From contig NC_071329.1 in NCBI RefSeq assembly GCF_010183535.1, positions 7,440,001-7,504,000 on the forward strand: a stretch of DNA of 64,000 bases, given 5' to 3'. Shown here in pieces: positions 1 through 11,026 of the stretch; position 1 is the first letter of the stretch, and the number at the start of each line of letters is the position of its first letter. A program made the translations under genes and the position numbers. The DNA is from Caenorhabditis remanei. Its lineage: Eukaryota; Nematoda; Chromadorea; Rhabditida; Rhabditidae. A model generated the notes under the pieces. That model was not told the DNA's origin and did no database searches. It saw nothing but the letters and a program-made list of their open reading frames with translations.

Positions 1-303
1 TTCTTCTGAAAACTATGAATTCTTATGAAAGAAAGGGTCAAAATGTCACCTTCATTCTCTATCACTGTCTCCGAAGAAACCAACATAAAAATAAGAAGAG
101 CTTGAATCAAAATCAGATAGAAATTCATTTGGAATTGTTTTCTTTTCCAGAGAGATGCCTCCATATTTATAATTTTCAGAGCCTATTGTCTCCCTTTATT
201 TATTTGTTTTTGACTGCTAATTTGTTTTTCAACAATGCCAACATTTTATACAATCATTTCAGCCTGATCTGCAAAAAAGAAAATGTTTTCCCTCCATCCC
301 AAT

Positions 304-1127
304 CAGGGATGTGCGGAACGGAAATCGGAAATTCCGAAATTTCCGACTTTTTCCAGAACCTTTTTCCGTCGGAAAATTTCCGAAATGTTTTTTCGGAAAT
401 TTCGGAAATTTCCGATTTCCGGAAATAATTTCGGAAAAAGAAAACGTTTCCGATATTTCCGAAAAGAATTTTCGGAAATTTCGGAAAAAAAAACAGTTCT
501 GTAGTTTTGAAGGCGCATGCTGAAAAAACAACATTGGTCTCGCGAATAATGAAAATTTTGGGTTTTTAAATATTTTTTGTTTTTAAAACCTTTTTTTCAC
601 CGGCCCGGCTCGGCCCGGTCGGCCCGGGTCACAGTACAAAAATTTGAAATTTTGAATTTTTTTGATTTTTTCGCAAAAAAGTCGAATTTTCGACTATGTT
701 TTCATATCGATAAAACTCAAATGTACATAAGATTTTTGACTATTTTTGATGAAAATTTCAAAAAATTTCGAAAAATTTTGTGAAAAAATTGTGCTCATTT
801 TTTGACTCCGGGCCGGCAACTTTCTCTGCCGGCCGGGTCGATATTTTGCAAGTATGGTTTACTCTGTTTTTGTTTTATTTAATCTGTTGCTGTTATTGTT
901 GAATAAAATTCGATTTTTTATCAAGAACTCTAAAAATTAAATAATTCTTTCCGGAATTTCCGGAATTTCCGAAATTTCCGAAAAAACTTTACCGAAAATT
1001 TCCGAGTTCCGAATTTTCCGAAACGGAGAATTCGGAAAAAAAAACCGTTGCCGAAATTTCTGAAAAAAAATTTCGGAAAATTTCCGATTTCCGAAATTTC
1101 CGAAATTTTTATTTCTGCACATCCCTG
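304..1127. mobile_element. Non-autonomous hAT-like element with TTTCCGAAA-repeat arms
   Basis: The element begins CAGGGATGTGC and ends with the complement GCACATCCCTG. It is flanked by an 8-bp direct repeat ATCCCAAT at 296-303 and 1128-1135. An 8-bp target duplication with a CAGGG-type terminus is the hallmark of the hAT superfamily. Both arms (about 310-500 and 950-1110) are built from degenerate tandem copies of a palindromic unit like GGAAATTTCC. The centre is AT-rich and holds two short GC-rich patches (about 598-630 and 808-840) with GGCCCGG motifs. There is no transposase, so it must move in trans. ORFs across it on both strands are by-products of the repeat. Confidence 0.75.
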
Positions 1128-1224
1128 ATCCCAATCCCAAAGTTTCCTCCTCAATTGATCAAAGTTGTCTCTACCACCCATTCCTCTCCCCTTCATAACC
1201 GCCCTCTCATTCACTTCTTGGTTA

Positions 1225-1291
1225 CGCCGCGTGGCCTAGTGGTTAGTGTGTTTGCCGGTGGTCAAACGCTCTTTGGTTCAAATTTCGGGCG
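1225..1291 (+). repeat. tRNA-derived fragment (pol III A and B boxes)
   Basis: An A-box-like TGGCCTAGTGG lies at about 1232-1242 and a B-box-like GGTTCAAATTT at about 1275-1285. Between them is a possible anticodon stem GTTTG/CAAAC. The acceptor arms pair only partly and the loop between the stem arms is 8 nt instead of 7. It therefore looks like a tRNA pseudogene or SINE head, not a working tRNA. It lies about 100 bp outside the right end of the hAT-like element. Confidence 0.4.
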
Positions 1292-1452
1292 ATGATGTCA
1301 TACTCAAATCTGTCAGTCCTCAGATATCCCTGATGATAATACGGTTTACCGGAGTGCTGAGCAGCCCATTTTGCTTTTTTTCTTTTAAAATATTTCAGAA
1401 TTCAATACACAAATATTTATTTCAGAGGAAAAGATTAGTAAAAGTTAATAAA

Positions 1453-2861
1453 TCACGAGAAGAAACATTCTGGAGCTCCAGCCTTTTTGTTCAACATCAC
1501 CGATTTGAGAGCCTTCTCAAAGTCATCAGTACTGACACATTTGCGTTGGGAACGGAGAGCCATCATACCAGCTTCTGTACAAACTGCCTTGATTTCAGCT
1601 CCACTGATACTTTTCTCTTTTCCAAGGACAGAGTCATAGGTTACTGCTTTTTGGAGGGTCATTCCACTGGTATGGATCTGAAAATAAAGGTTTAACTCCG
1701 GAATTGAAACGGATAACTCACTCCGAAAATCTTCTGTCTCGTCTTCTCATCTGGTCTTGGCAACTCAATCTTTCTGTCGATACGTCCTGGACGGATAAGG
1801 GCGGGGTCCAACGAGTCAATTCTATTAGTGGCCATAATAACCTTGACATCTCCACGACTCTCAAATCCATCCAATTGATTCAAAAGTTCAAGAAGAGTTC
1901 GTTGAACTTCCTGCTCTCCACGAGAAGAAGTGTCGAATCGTTTCGTTCCAACTGCATCAATTTCATCAATGAAGACAATCGAAGGAGCTTGATCTTTAGC
2001 CATTTGGAAGATTTGTCGAACCAATCGAGCTCCTTCTCCACTATTTTTCTGTACCAAATCAGATCCAGTCGCACGAATGAAAGTAGCAGATGTTGAGTTG
2101 GCAACTGCCTTGGCTAATAAAGTCTTTCCAGTTCCAGGTTCTCCATAAAGAATGACTCCTTTCGGAGCAGTTATTCCCATTTCTTCATAGTATTCTGGAT
2201 GAGTCAACGGCAGTTCCACGGATTCTTTGAGCTCTTGAATCTGACTTTCACACCCTCCAATATCATCGAATGACTCTTTCGGACACTTTTCCACTTTATG
2301 TCCACTGGCATTGCTGTCGATTTTATCGTCGAAAACTCCAACGATAGCCGTTGGAACTGTTTTGAACATTCCTCCAGCTTTCACCATAACCAATGCATTC
2401 AGACGGAGAAGATCCTTGTCGACGATCGAAAGAATCGGTACGTACCATTCTCTCTTCGATCCTTCCACAACTACGACAGCGTGCTTCTCATCATCAAACA
2501 GTTCATGGATACGAGCAAGAGTTGTTGGAGTTCCACGAAGACTTTGCACAAGTTGTTGCTCACGACGTTTCTGTTGAGCAAGTGGTCGTCCGGTACGACT
2601 GTTTTGACGGGCAATGTACTCTTTCTGTAACAAAAACTTGTTGAAGATCTAGTGTATTCTAATTGAACAAACCTCCAACTGAAGATAGTCGTGAATGCGA
2701 TTCATCTTCAGAAGCCGAACGAGACACTGCCTTTTCGGGGCAACAGTCGGCAGTTTGTTGGCGTTCTCGATTCCACGACGACCACTTTTCATCGCAACTT
2801 TCATCGCCGCGTGAGTTGGCTTCTCACGTTTCTGTTGGGGCATTGCCATTTTGTTTCCCAT
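1453..2861 (-). CDS. Diverged 26S proteasome ATPase Rpt2 paralogue
   Basis: Three exons (2861-2673, 2624-1722, 1677-1453) join in phase to a 438-aa protein, close to the 440 aa usual for Rpt2. It starts MGNK, keeping the glycine at position 2 that is myristoylated in Rpt2. An OB-type region follows, then an AAA+ ATPase domain from about residue 180. Walker A is GEPGTGKT (224-231), Walker B IVFIDEID (279-286), and the arginine-finger stretch RPGRIDR (341-347). Two features differ from normal Rpt2. The pore-1 loop, normally K-Y-L-G, reads K-N-S-G (256-259). The C-terminus, normally an HbYX-type LYL, is FFS. The remaining catalytic motifs are intact, so ATP hydrolysis may persist. By family knowledge Rpt2 sits in the base ring, grips substrate with the pore loop and opens the 20S gate with its tail. 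This copy is best read as a fast-evolving paralogue, possibly tissue-specific, not the housekeeping rpt-2. Expression is unknown. Confidence 0.85.
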
Positions 2862-3349
2862 GGTTAGTTAGTTCTGGAAATTTTAAGAGGATTCGAGATT
2901 TGGTGGGCAAATCAGGAGCTGCAATCTTACCGAGTAGTTGTTAAAAAGGAGAGGTTGGTAAGTAGGGGGCAGTTATAAAACTGAAGTGATTTGATTCCAT
3001 GACGATCATCTCATCGATTCCATCTTATCTTTCATTTTGATCGATTTAGAGTAGAACACGTGGAGGGTCACTTTTTTAAAAATTTTGTCAACGAAGAACG
3101 TGAATTGAAAATTTTAAACTGACTATCTGCCCATCTGTCAATCCGGATGTCCACACATACATAGATCTATTGCAAAAATTGTTCATTTGATATGGATCTG
3201 TACTCTTTTAAAGTTGCCAGATTACCGACGGATTAGTTTTAATACTGAATGAAAAAATGTGGGTGTCGGGTGAGAACTTTGTTTCATCTCACTATTCACC
3301 CCACTTTTTTGTTGTATTTAGTTTCGATTCGTCTCTTTTTTCATTCGAG
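2862..3349. promoter_or_regulatory. Divergent intergenic region between Rpt2 paralogue and sulfotransferase
   Basis: About 490 bp separates the two divergent start codons and must hold both promoters. It is AT-rich. I see no repeat, RNA gene or recognisable binding-site cluster in it. Confidence 0.4.
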
Positions 3350-5043
3350 ATGTCCAAATGGTTCATTGTTTCTTGTTTTCTATTATGTGCTATTTCATAT
3401 TCATCTTACTATTTACTCACTTCGAATTCATTGATCAAGACAGTCAAGACGCATACATACAAAAGATTTTATGAATTGATTCGAGAGAATACAAAAATGA
3501 AATTGGAGAGATTACAAGACGATGCGAAGTTAGCTGGGAAGCCATTTGTACCTCCATTCATCAATTTTGATAGAGAATATGCAGTGAGTTTGTCCACTTC
3601 TTTCTAAACTTTGGTCTGATTTAAAATACCGGTGTGAATCAGCTGCGACATGTGATCAAAATATACAATTATTGGGGAAACATACATCGAAATCGTATTT
3701 TTCTAGTTAAGTGTGTCACCGATGCCATCGATTATCCCCCATTGTCTGAAATCGTTTTGATTTATGTTCAACAAACATCAACCTCGATTTTTGATTTTTT
3801 TTAGTTTGAACTTTTTGAAACCAAAAAACTGTTATACCGTAAAAGTTGTAATAGAGGTGCATCCTGCGGTGTCTGTTCGCAGCGGTAAATCTCGGTTCCC
3901 AAAGGAGATATAAAAAAACTGCCAACTGACGGAATATATCTTAATTCTCATAGAATATTTCTTCAGTTGAAAAATGTTTCATATCTTTAAAGACAACAGA
4001 GATAGGATGCTCAAAACTCTGGCTAGCGGTTGCGCCTCTATTACAGGTTTTATGGTAGCTGCAAAAAGTAGGAGTATAGGATTTGAAATAATCGGAACGT
4101 TACTACAAGTGGTGAAACTTTGAAAATCATCTTCAACTTCCAGATAGCTCCAAAATACAACTTATCAATATGCCGAATCAAAAAGTCAATGTCCACTTTG
4201 ATGTCAGGAGTGGCTTGTGTTTTATACGATACTGGGAAGTTCATGAGAAATAATCGGAGTATTCTGGAAGTTTGGAGTCAGAGGTATTACCTTTTTCATA
4301 TTTAGTTCCGTTCCTTTGATGTTTCATTTCCAGATTCTGTGCGGATAAAAATGAATATCGTCGGCTGAACGAAGTGAAGTGGAGAATGGGAGACGCTCAT
4401 CATACATTCACAAAGATTGTAGTCATTCGAGATCCAATTTCCAGATTTATTTCGTTCTTCTCAAATAAGTGTATTTTGTGAGTTTTAACTGAAGTTGTGG
4501 AGTTTATGAATATTGAAATTTTGCAGTGAGGCCCAGAAGTATCCGAGTAGGAAACAATGCTATAATTGTCAAGGGAATGTGACGTGTTTCCTTGAGAAAC
4601 AATATATGAGATTCATGCAACATTCGAGTGATGGATTCTCGAGGTTGAGGCCTTCTTATGAGGACAAACATGCTGCTCCGTTGTCATGGTGAGGGAGTTT
4701 TTAACTTTTCATATATTTTTTATCTTTCAGGAATTGCGAATTCTCAAAATACCTGCAAGAGTACAAAATTGTAAAACTCGCAGTAGACCCAAAGGATCGA
4801 AAAAATGGATTGGACAATCTGATGAATGTTCTGAAAGAGAGCAATGTACCCAACTCAACACTTGAATATATCGAGAAGTCAGCATTAGAAGGGGAAACTC
4901 AACATGCCACGTATGATTCAGATGCACATGACGTCGTGAAGAAACAGATTGAAAGTGATAAAACGATTAGGGAATGGTTGAAGAGAATTTATTATTTGGA
5001 CTTTGTGATTTTTGATTTTGATAGAACTCTTATTGATAGTTAG
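3350..5043 (+). CDS. Golgi-type carbohydrate sulfotransferase (nematode Sulfotransfer_2 family)
   Basis: Five exons (3350-3583, 4144-4283, 4334-4477, 4527-4688, 4731-5043) splice in phase to 330 aa. The chosen start gives a short cytoplasmic tail followed by a hydrophobic segment (about residues 4-22), the signal anchor expected for a type II Golgi enzyme. The 5'-phosphosulfate-binding region of PAPS is seen as KSMSTLM just after the first splice. The 3'-phosphate site is VVIRDPISRFISFF in exon 3, with the R-D-P...R...S pattern. A Cys-containing segment (CYNCQGNVTC) follows, as in nematode relatives of the chondroitin/HNK-1 sulfotransferases. Acceptor sugar cannot be predicted. Intron 1 is 560 bp and contains a small inverted-repeat element. 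Confidence 0.8.
3835..4057. mobile_element. Small inverted-repeat element (MITE) in sulfotransferase intron 1
   Basis: The left end TACCGTAAAAGTTGTAATAG and the right end read on the minus strand (TACCATAAAACCTGTAATAG) match at 17 of 20 bases and continue through AGAGG(T/C)GCA. The ends are about 220 bp apart and the inside has no coding potential. A TA target duplication is possible but not clear. It is older or more diverged than the 10-kb palindrome. Confidence 0.6.
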
Positions 5044-6362
5044 TTGCTCGTTATATGTAAATTTAAAAATGCCATATCAATTTGATCTAATTTTCGGACT
5101 GTAGATTTTCATGTTGTTTGAATGAAGTACAGGGGTTTCGATTTTGAGAATAAAACATTAAAATGATATTCTGAAATAAAACATTCAAAAAAGCGAAATC
5201 TTAAAAGAGCTTCAAATTTTCTATCCAATTTTGAGATTTCTGAGATTCAAATAACCGAATTCAGCGACATCTGCTTCCTGAATGTCATGGAGTCCTCAGA
5301 AACTAGTAATGAATATCTGGAAATGCCGAAATTTATACCAATTAGTTTTGCCAAAATATACCAAATGCGACTGGATATAAGCATGGCATCAAAATCGTCT
5401 CTATTTCGTTAGAGCACAATTTCCAAACTTGGGACTCACTAGTACGTTTCTTGAAAATTCTGTATTAGAAACATTTACTTTTTCTCAGATTCAGTGACAT
5501 TAGTTTCTACACTTCCCACATTTCCAGAATTCTGAAGTGTCCCTCCTATCCCTCTAGAACTCAACTTATCCCCCACTTCTCTCTATCCAACTTAACGAAA
5601 AAAGTGAAAATTCCCAGTTGGCTTCTGCTCATCGATCTCTAGTCCTTTTTTCTTTTTCTTCTTTTGTTCTCTATTTCTCTTCATCTCTCGTATATACAAT
5701 TTATATATATCCACCCCAAAATGACTCCGTTTCCTCCTCTTTTTCTTCTTCTTTCCCAATTTTCTCACTTTTTTCTTCAGTTTATCAAAAAGACAACAAC
5801 TGTCAAAATGTCTGACATCTCATGACCCTACACAGTATTTCGAATTCTCTCTTCTTTTCCAATTTTACACTCGTTTTGTTGTATTGTGACAAGTGACCAA
5901 TTGGTTTCTATTTCTCTCTTTTCTCTTCTGGTATCAAATGTTTCACGGCTATTTTATACGATGCTAATCAAATAAATACTTCTTTTTTTTCATTCGAGTT
6001 GCTTTTCTTTTGATTCTAGTTTGGTTTTTTGTGAAGCTGTGAAGATTCTAGTAAAGATTCAAAGCGTTCATAAAATCTAATAAACGGATAAGGTATCTAT
6101 TATAAAAATGACAAAGTAGAGAATAGTTCGTATCAGCTGCCAAATGGGCGTGGCTTAAATATGGGCTGGGCTTCGCTTTAGGATGTCTGTTCCTAACTCT
6201 CGTCATAAAAACCAGAATTCTGATATATTTCTCGAAAAGCTAAAGGAATTCAAAACTATTATAAATAATTTGTATACCGCATGAATCTGTTTCAATTGTT
6301 TTAAAAACCGTTCTCCGTTTAACCGTTTTTTACTCTCTCACAACTCAATTTTCAGCCAAAAC
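5044..6362. other. Intergenic region, no gene seen
   Basis: About 1.3 kb of AT-rich DNA with a pyrimidine-rich stretch (about 5520-5800) lies between two genes on the same strand. The spacing is far larger than the roughly 100 bp of a nematode operon. I see no RNA gene or repeat. Confidence 0.5.
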
Positions 6363-7916
6363 ATGTCAAAAGACGAGACTCTATTCGGGTATCCGGTATA
6401 TCCGAAATTCAAACTTGGAGAACCTAGATTCCCACAAGACACATTCCTTGGAAGATATCTTCATTGCCTTGATGTCATTGATCCGAGAACTCTTTTTGCT
6501 TCAAATGTAAGTCATTCCCTTCTAAAATAACCGAATAAACCCTGACTCCCAGAGAAAACTAGAAGAATCTCTGCAACTTCTCGATTCCTACAAATCCGGA
6601 ACCGCTCAAAATGTACCCGATAAAGCTTTGTGGGAGGCACAAAAACTGAAATCAGCCGTCCTGCATCCAGATACCGGAGAGAAAGTGCTTCCACCATTCC
6701 GAATGAGTGGATTCGTACCGTTTGGATGGATTACTGTAACTGGAATGTTGCTTCCGAACCCTTCATGGCCAACTCTTTTATTCTGGCAATGGATGAATCA
6801 GTCACATAATGCATGTGTTAATTACGCGAATAGAAATGCAACTCAGCCACAGCCACTCTCTAAATATATTGGAGCATACGGAGCAGCGGTGACAGCGGCT
6901 TGCTCCATTTCTGGAGGATTGACCTACTTCATCAAGAAGGCTTCTTCACTGCCACCAACTACTAGACTCATTATTCAGGTGAGTTCAAGTCCCTTATTCA
7001 TCTTCGTATAAACCCTGTTTTTCAGAGATTCGTTCCCCTTCCAGCCACCTCCCTCGCTTCATCTCTCAATGTCATCTGCATGCGATGGAATGAAATGGAG
7101 ACTGGAATTGAAGTATACGAAAAAGAGACAGGAAAAGTGATTGGAGTATCGAAGATAGCCGCGAAACAAGCCGTCACTGATACAACTCTCGTCCGAGCAT
7201 TCCTTCCAGTCCCACTTCTTTTGATGCCTCCATGTATTATGCCGTTTTTGGAAAAGTGAGATTTAGATCTAGGATGTGTTCAGTGTTTAGAGTTTGTTTC
7301 AGATTCAAATGGGTAACCAAGACTCAAGTCCGTCATATCTTCGTAAATGCCATCGTCTGTACTCTATCGTTCGCCGTCAGTTTGCCAGTTGCATTGGCTC
7401 TTTTCCCGCAGGAAAGCGCTGTAAGTTAGACTCCTACTAGGGAAGCCCTCCAGGTGATCGTGGAGTTACGGGACCCGACCTATACCATTGGAAATCTGAG
7501 AAAACGCTGATTCCAAATATATATTCAGTGTTCGCCCTCGAGGCCTGGTATTCGAGAAAAACGAGGTCAAAGTTTGAACAGCTGATGACGTGTCAAAAAT
7601 ATCGGCAGCGTGGCGTGCATATGTAGGTGGTAGTGAGGAAGATAAACTTTAACCTCATTTTTCTCGAATACCCGGCCTCGAGGGCAAAAACTGAATATAT
7701 ATTTGGAATCAGCGTTTTCTCAGGTTTCCAACGATATAAGTCACGTCCTATAACTCGAAACTGACTCCATGATCTTCCCTAGATAGAAGTTTCTGACCCA
7801 AGCCTCTTCTATTTGCCTAACTCTTCTTAAATTTTCAGATCTCCCGAGAACTTCTGGAGCCGGAACTTCAACAGAAGACATCTCAAACTCACCTCTATTA
7901 CAACAAGGGCCTCTAA
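6363..7916 (+). CDS. sfxn-5: Sideroflexin-5-type mitochondrial carrier
   Basis: Five exons (6363-6506, 6553-6978, 7026-7255, 7303-7420, 7839-7916) give 331 aa, against 340 aa for human SFXN5. Family-specific blocks are clear. FKLGEPRF near residue 15 is followed by [10 protein letters not shown]. The signature [13 protein letters not shown] is in exon 2, and RFVPLPATS opens exon 3. The C-terminal YNKGL matches the SFXN5 branch instead of SFXN1-3. Several hydrophobic segments fit the multi-spanning inner-membrane topology. SFXN1 imports serine into mitochondria; the SFXN5 substrate is less settled (citrate has been proposed). Intron 4 is 418 bp because it carries a TA-flanked MITE. An AATAAA lies about 30 bp after the stop. 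Confidence 0.9.
7440..7779. mobile_element. TA-flanked MITE (mariner-type), copy 1, in sfxn-5 intron 4
   Basis: The termini GGGAAG/CTTCCC are each flanked by TA (7438-7439 and 7780-7781). Long subterminal inverted repeats share TGAGAAAACGCTGATTCCAA and a CCCTCGAGGCC block. The inside has no transposase. A second, more diverged copy sits at 24016-24367 inside an ltd-1 intron. Confidence 0.7.
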
Positions 7917-8461
7917 ATATCGATTTTTTTTGTTTTGTTGTGATAATAAACTATTAATACATTCTTGAATGTTTATTCGAATTCAGAAGCATAAATAGAA
8001 ACTTTTTTCTTCCTTTTAACTTTCCAAGAATTTAGAACCTTCAAAAGTTGTGTTAAAACTGCTTGATCAGATCTGTCGGATTTCAAAAAAAATTCGTTTC
8101 CTTATATTTTTAGCTCTCTCCGGCAAAATTGAGCAACATTCTGTTATAACCGACCGGAAAACTTCGTTATGACAACATAGAGGTTTGGGATGTTAAAATA
8201 GAATCTTGTGGCGGGTTATAATCCAAAATTTTCAGATATGTGAATAAAGAATAAAGATTATTCGACACTGACTCGGAAACCAGGTTACTCCAGATTTTTT
8301 ATTCATTTTAAAATTTTTCTTTGATAATAAACGAATAATACATTCTTCTCAATTCCACCTGCCCGGTGTCTTTGAAATCAGAAACCCCTTGTTCATTTTC
8401 TCTACAAATTTTCAGAACACAAAGAATTAATCGATTGTTCATAGTCCTTTTCGAGTGTCAA
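7917..8461. other. Intergenic region with sfxn-5 3' UTR and Sre upstream sequence
   Basis: About 545 bp contains AATAAA polyadenylation-type signals near 7945 and 8328. No other gene, repeat or RNA was recognised. Confidence 0.4.
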
Positions 8462-10002
8462 ATGCTTCTCCAATATCATAAAATAACAGTTAATGACACG
8501 AATCGGATACCGCTCTTGACCATCGTTTCATTTGAATTCATTCTTCTCGTTTTTGAACTTATCGCATTTCTGGCAACTTTTTTGAATGTGGCGAGATTTC
8601 AATTTCATTTTAATTTAAAACTTATTTGCGCATATGCATTGATTGCTTATTGGTTTGATATCATTGCAAGATCGGTTATAATGGGTTTTGAAATTGGAGT
8701 TGTTCGGTTAGGTAAGCAAATTTTTTATATTCGAAAAAAGTTATCTAGTACTAGCCATCTGGACTTTCGGAGATTTGGAGCTACATGTTTGATTTTATGT
8801 GTTTCCCCTGAAGAAATATAAAAACCATTCGTCATGAATTCCGAATATTAAGTCCCCAGAGTGAAATTCTCGAATTCAGATGACGATGTGATAGACGAAG
8901 AATCCCTGAAACTTCCCTGGAACTATTTAAATTACTCATTCATCATTTTGCTATGTTGTAGTGTCTATCGAGTCAGTTTCATGTTTCTTATTTGCTCTCT
9001 GTAAGTCTACCGTTTTCTAATTGGTTTTTTTTTCAAAGTCCATTTCAGTACACTCTTACTGGCAGTTGAAAGATACTTTGCAACAATATGGGTTTCTACT
9101 TATGAAACTAAGAAACACAAATGGATTTCATTGTTGTTAGTTGGCTCAAATATTCTAGCAGGAATAACTTGTTCCCTTATTTTTCATTATGGTACTGTTC
9201 TTATTTTGAATTTTTTCCAATTTCTGGGATTTCCAGAACTTCTCTTCAATAAGATATTGGCTATATTCCTTGGGTTATGTCTCAATATCGTATCTATAGT
9301 TCTCTTCATAACATTATATAGTTTGAACAAGGCAAATATGGAGTTCTGTCAAACGAGAGAAATCACTCAATCGTATACTTTGAGTTTGAGATTTCAGTTA
9401 AATGAGAATCTCAAAATTATGAAAGTAAGTAATTTTTGGTTTTCTATTTTCAAGTCTATTTTCATTTCAGTGGCTCAAAAATTGTATTGTTGTGGTCACT
9501 TGTTTCAACACGATTCTCGCTGGATTTTTGATAAGTGAGTTGTTTGGAAATTGGAAGATCATAGACTCGTTTCACCTGCTCAGCAATACTTTTTTCAGTT
9601 TCGAATCATGAATATTTGAAGGATAACTACCCAGTTATGGTTAAATACTGCCATGCTCTTTTGAATTTGGGGATTGCGATGTGAGTTTGAATATTTAATG
9701 CACGTCTGTCGGTCTACCTGTTTATCCTGATGTCTGTTTTCAGATATGCTCAAGTAATATTCTTTGTCGTAACACTTGCTGATCGTAACTTTCGAACATA
9801 CTTCCTCAGATTCAAAGTCATTCGATTCTTCACTAAACCATTCTTCGGAAGAATATTTCCAGAAGATTTCAGAAGTAAAAAGATGTTATCAACGAGTGAA
9901 GAAACGAATTTTTACTTCGCCAAGTTGAGTTCTCAATGGGATGATCAAATGATGAGAAACATGGGATTGAACAAGAGAAAGAAAGGAATCGTGTTCTTTT
10001 GA
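8462..10002 (+). CDS. Serpentine receptor, class epsilon (Sre) chemoreceptor
   Basis: Six exons (8462-8711, 8880-9000, 9049-9424, 9471-9534, 9599-9680, 9744-10002) join in phase to 383 aa. The start gives a short extracellular N-terminus with a possible N-glycosylation site (NDT) before the first hydrophobic segment. Seven hydrophobic stretches can be traced. The Sre hallmark after TM3, LLAVERYFAT followed by Y-E-x-K-K, is present in exon 3. The tail after TM7 is rich in charged residues and keeps the family-like FYFxxLxxQW motif. By family knowledge Sre receptors are nematode 7TM proteins thought to sense odorants or pheromones in chemosensory neurons; the ligand is unknown. All splice sites are canonical and there is no internal stop. 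Confidence 0.85.
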
Positions 10003-10086
10003 TTTTTGACACTTGAATAACATTTTTCAATCAGAAAAGTTTTCTATTTTCTACCAATTTCGGTGAGCCGCAGATTTGTTACTACA

Positions 10087-10954
10087 CACGGTCTCCTAGA
10101 ACGATTTTAGGGGCAGATTACGTCATCAATCGTGGAATGTCACGAAAAATGAAAAATTTCTAAAAACTCACACGTGAGGGAGTTTTTGAACGGGGAATGA
10201 AGTGGTAATCCATTTTCTCGAGAACCAGGTCAAATCTCGAAAAACTGTCACACAGTTTTGTTCGGAACCGTGTTCGGAACCCACCATTAATTTTTTGTGT
10301 TTTTCTGTTTGGTAACTTTTGAGTTATCCTTTGTTGAAAAATCAACTGAAAACACCCGACTTTTTCAATAACTTTGAAATATCTGACCTCATTTTGCATA
10401 TATCGAAAATCCGTTCACACAATTTTTTTCATATTTTCATTGGCTACCATTTGCACTCATTCATTACGTGTTTGCTTCTCAACTGACCTAGTTATGTCAG
10501 CAATTTCAGTTCGGTCAAGAAAATAGTGCAAAAGCAAAAAATGACATAACTAGGTCAGTTGAGAAGCAAACACGTAATGAATGAGTGCAAATGGTAGCCA
10601 ATGAAAATATGAAAAAAATTGTGTGAACGGATTTTCGATATATGCAAAATGAGGTCAGATATTTCAAAGTTATTGAAAAAGTCGGGTGTTTTCAGTTGAT
10701 TTTTCAACAAAGGATAACTCAAAAGTTACCCAACAGAAAAACACAAAAAATTAATGGTGGGTTCCGAACACGGTTTCGAACAAAACTGTGTGACAGTTTT
10801 TCGAGATTTGACCTGGTTCTCGAGAAAATGGATTACCACTTCATTCCCCGTTCAAAAACTCCCTCACGTGTGAATTTTCAGAAATTTTTCATTTTTCGTG
10901 ACATTCCACGATTGATGACGTAATCTGCCCCTAAAATCGTACTAGGAGACCGTG
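10087..10954. mobile_element. 868-bp nearly perfect palindromic transposon between convergent 3' ends
   Basis: Two 413-bp arms (10087-10499 and 10542-10954) are reverse complements with about 5 mismatches, roughly 99% identity, around a 42-bp spacer. The termini read CACGGTCTCCTAG inward. A 5-bp direct repeat CTACA flanks both ends (10082-10086 and 10955-10959) and is the likely target duplication. The matching ORFs on the two strands are mirror copies of one another and not evidence for a gene. The superfamily is not assigned. High arm identity suggests recent insertion or arm homogenisation. Confidence 0.85.
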
Positions 10955-11026
10955 CTACATGTTTTTTTTCAAAATAAGACCAAAATGTTAATAAAAGTTT
11001 ATATCATCAATAAATCAATAGATCAG

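Noticed and set aside
259..1214. Overlapping ORFs on both strands rich in NFRKF/SEIS-type residues
   Set aside because: They translate the palindromic TTTCCGAAA repeat of the hAT-like element in different frames. They have no real start context or domain.
3584..3728. Alternative second exon for the sulfotransferase after the AG near 3640
   Set aside because: It is open but encodes nothing like the family. The acceptor at 4143 restores the PAPS-binding KSMSTLM segment.
10160..10923. Two near-identical 79-93 aa ORFs on opposite strands
   Set aside because: They are the same sequence read from the two arms of the palindrome; symmetry explains both, and nothing else supports coding.
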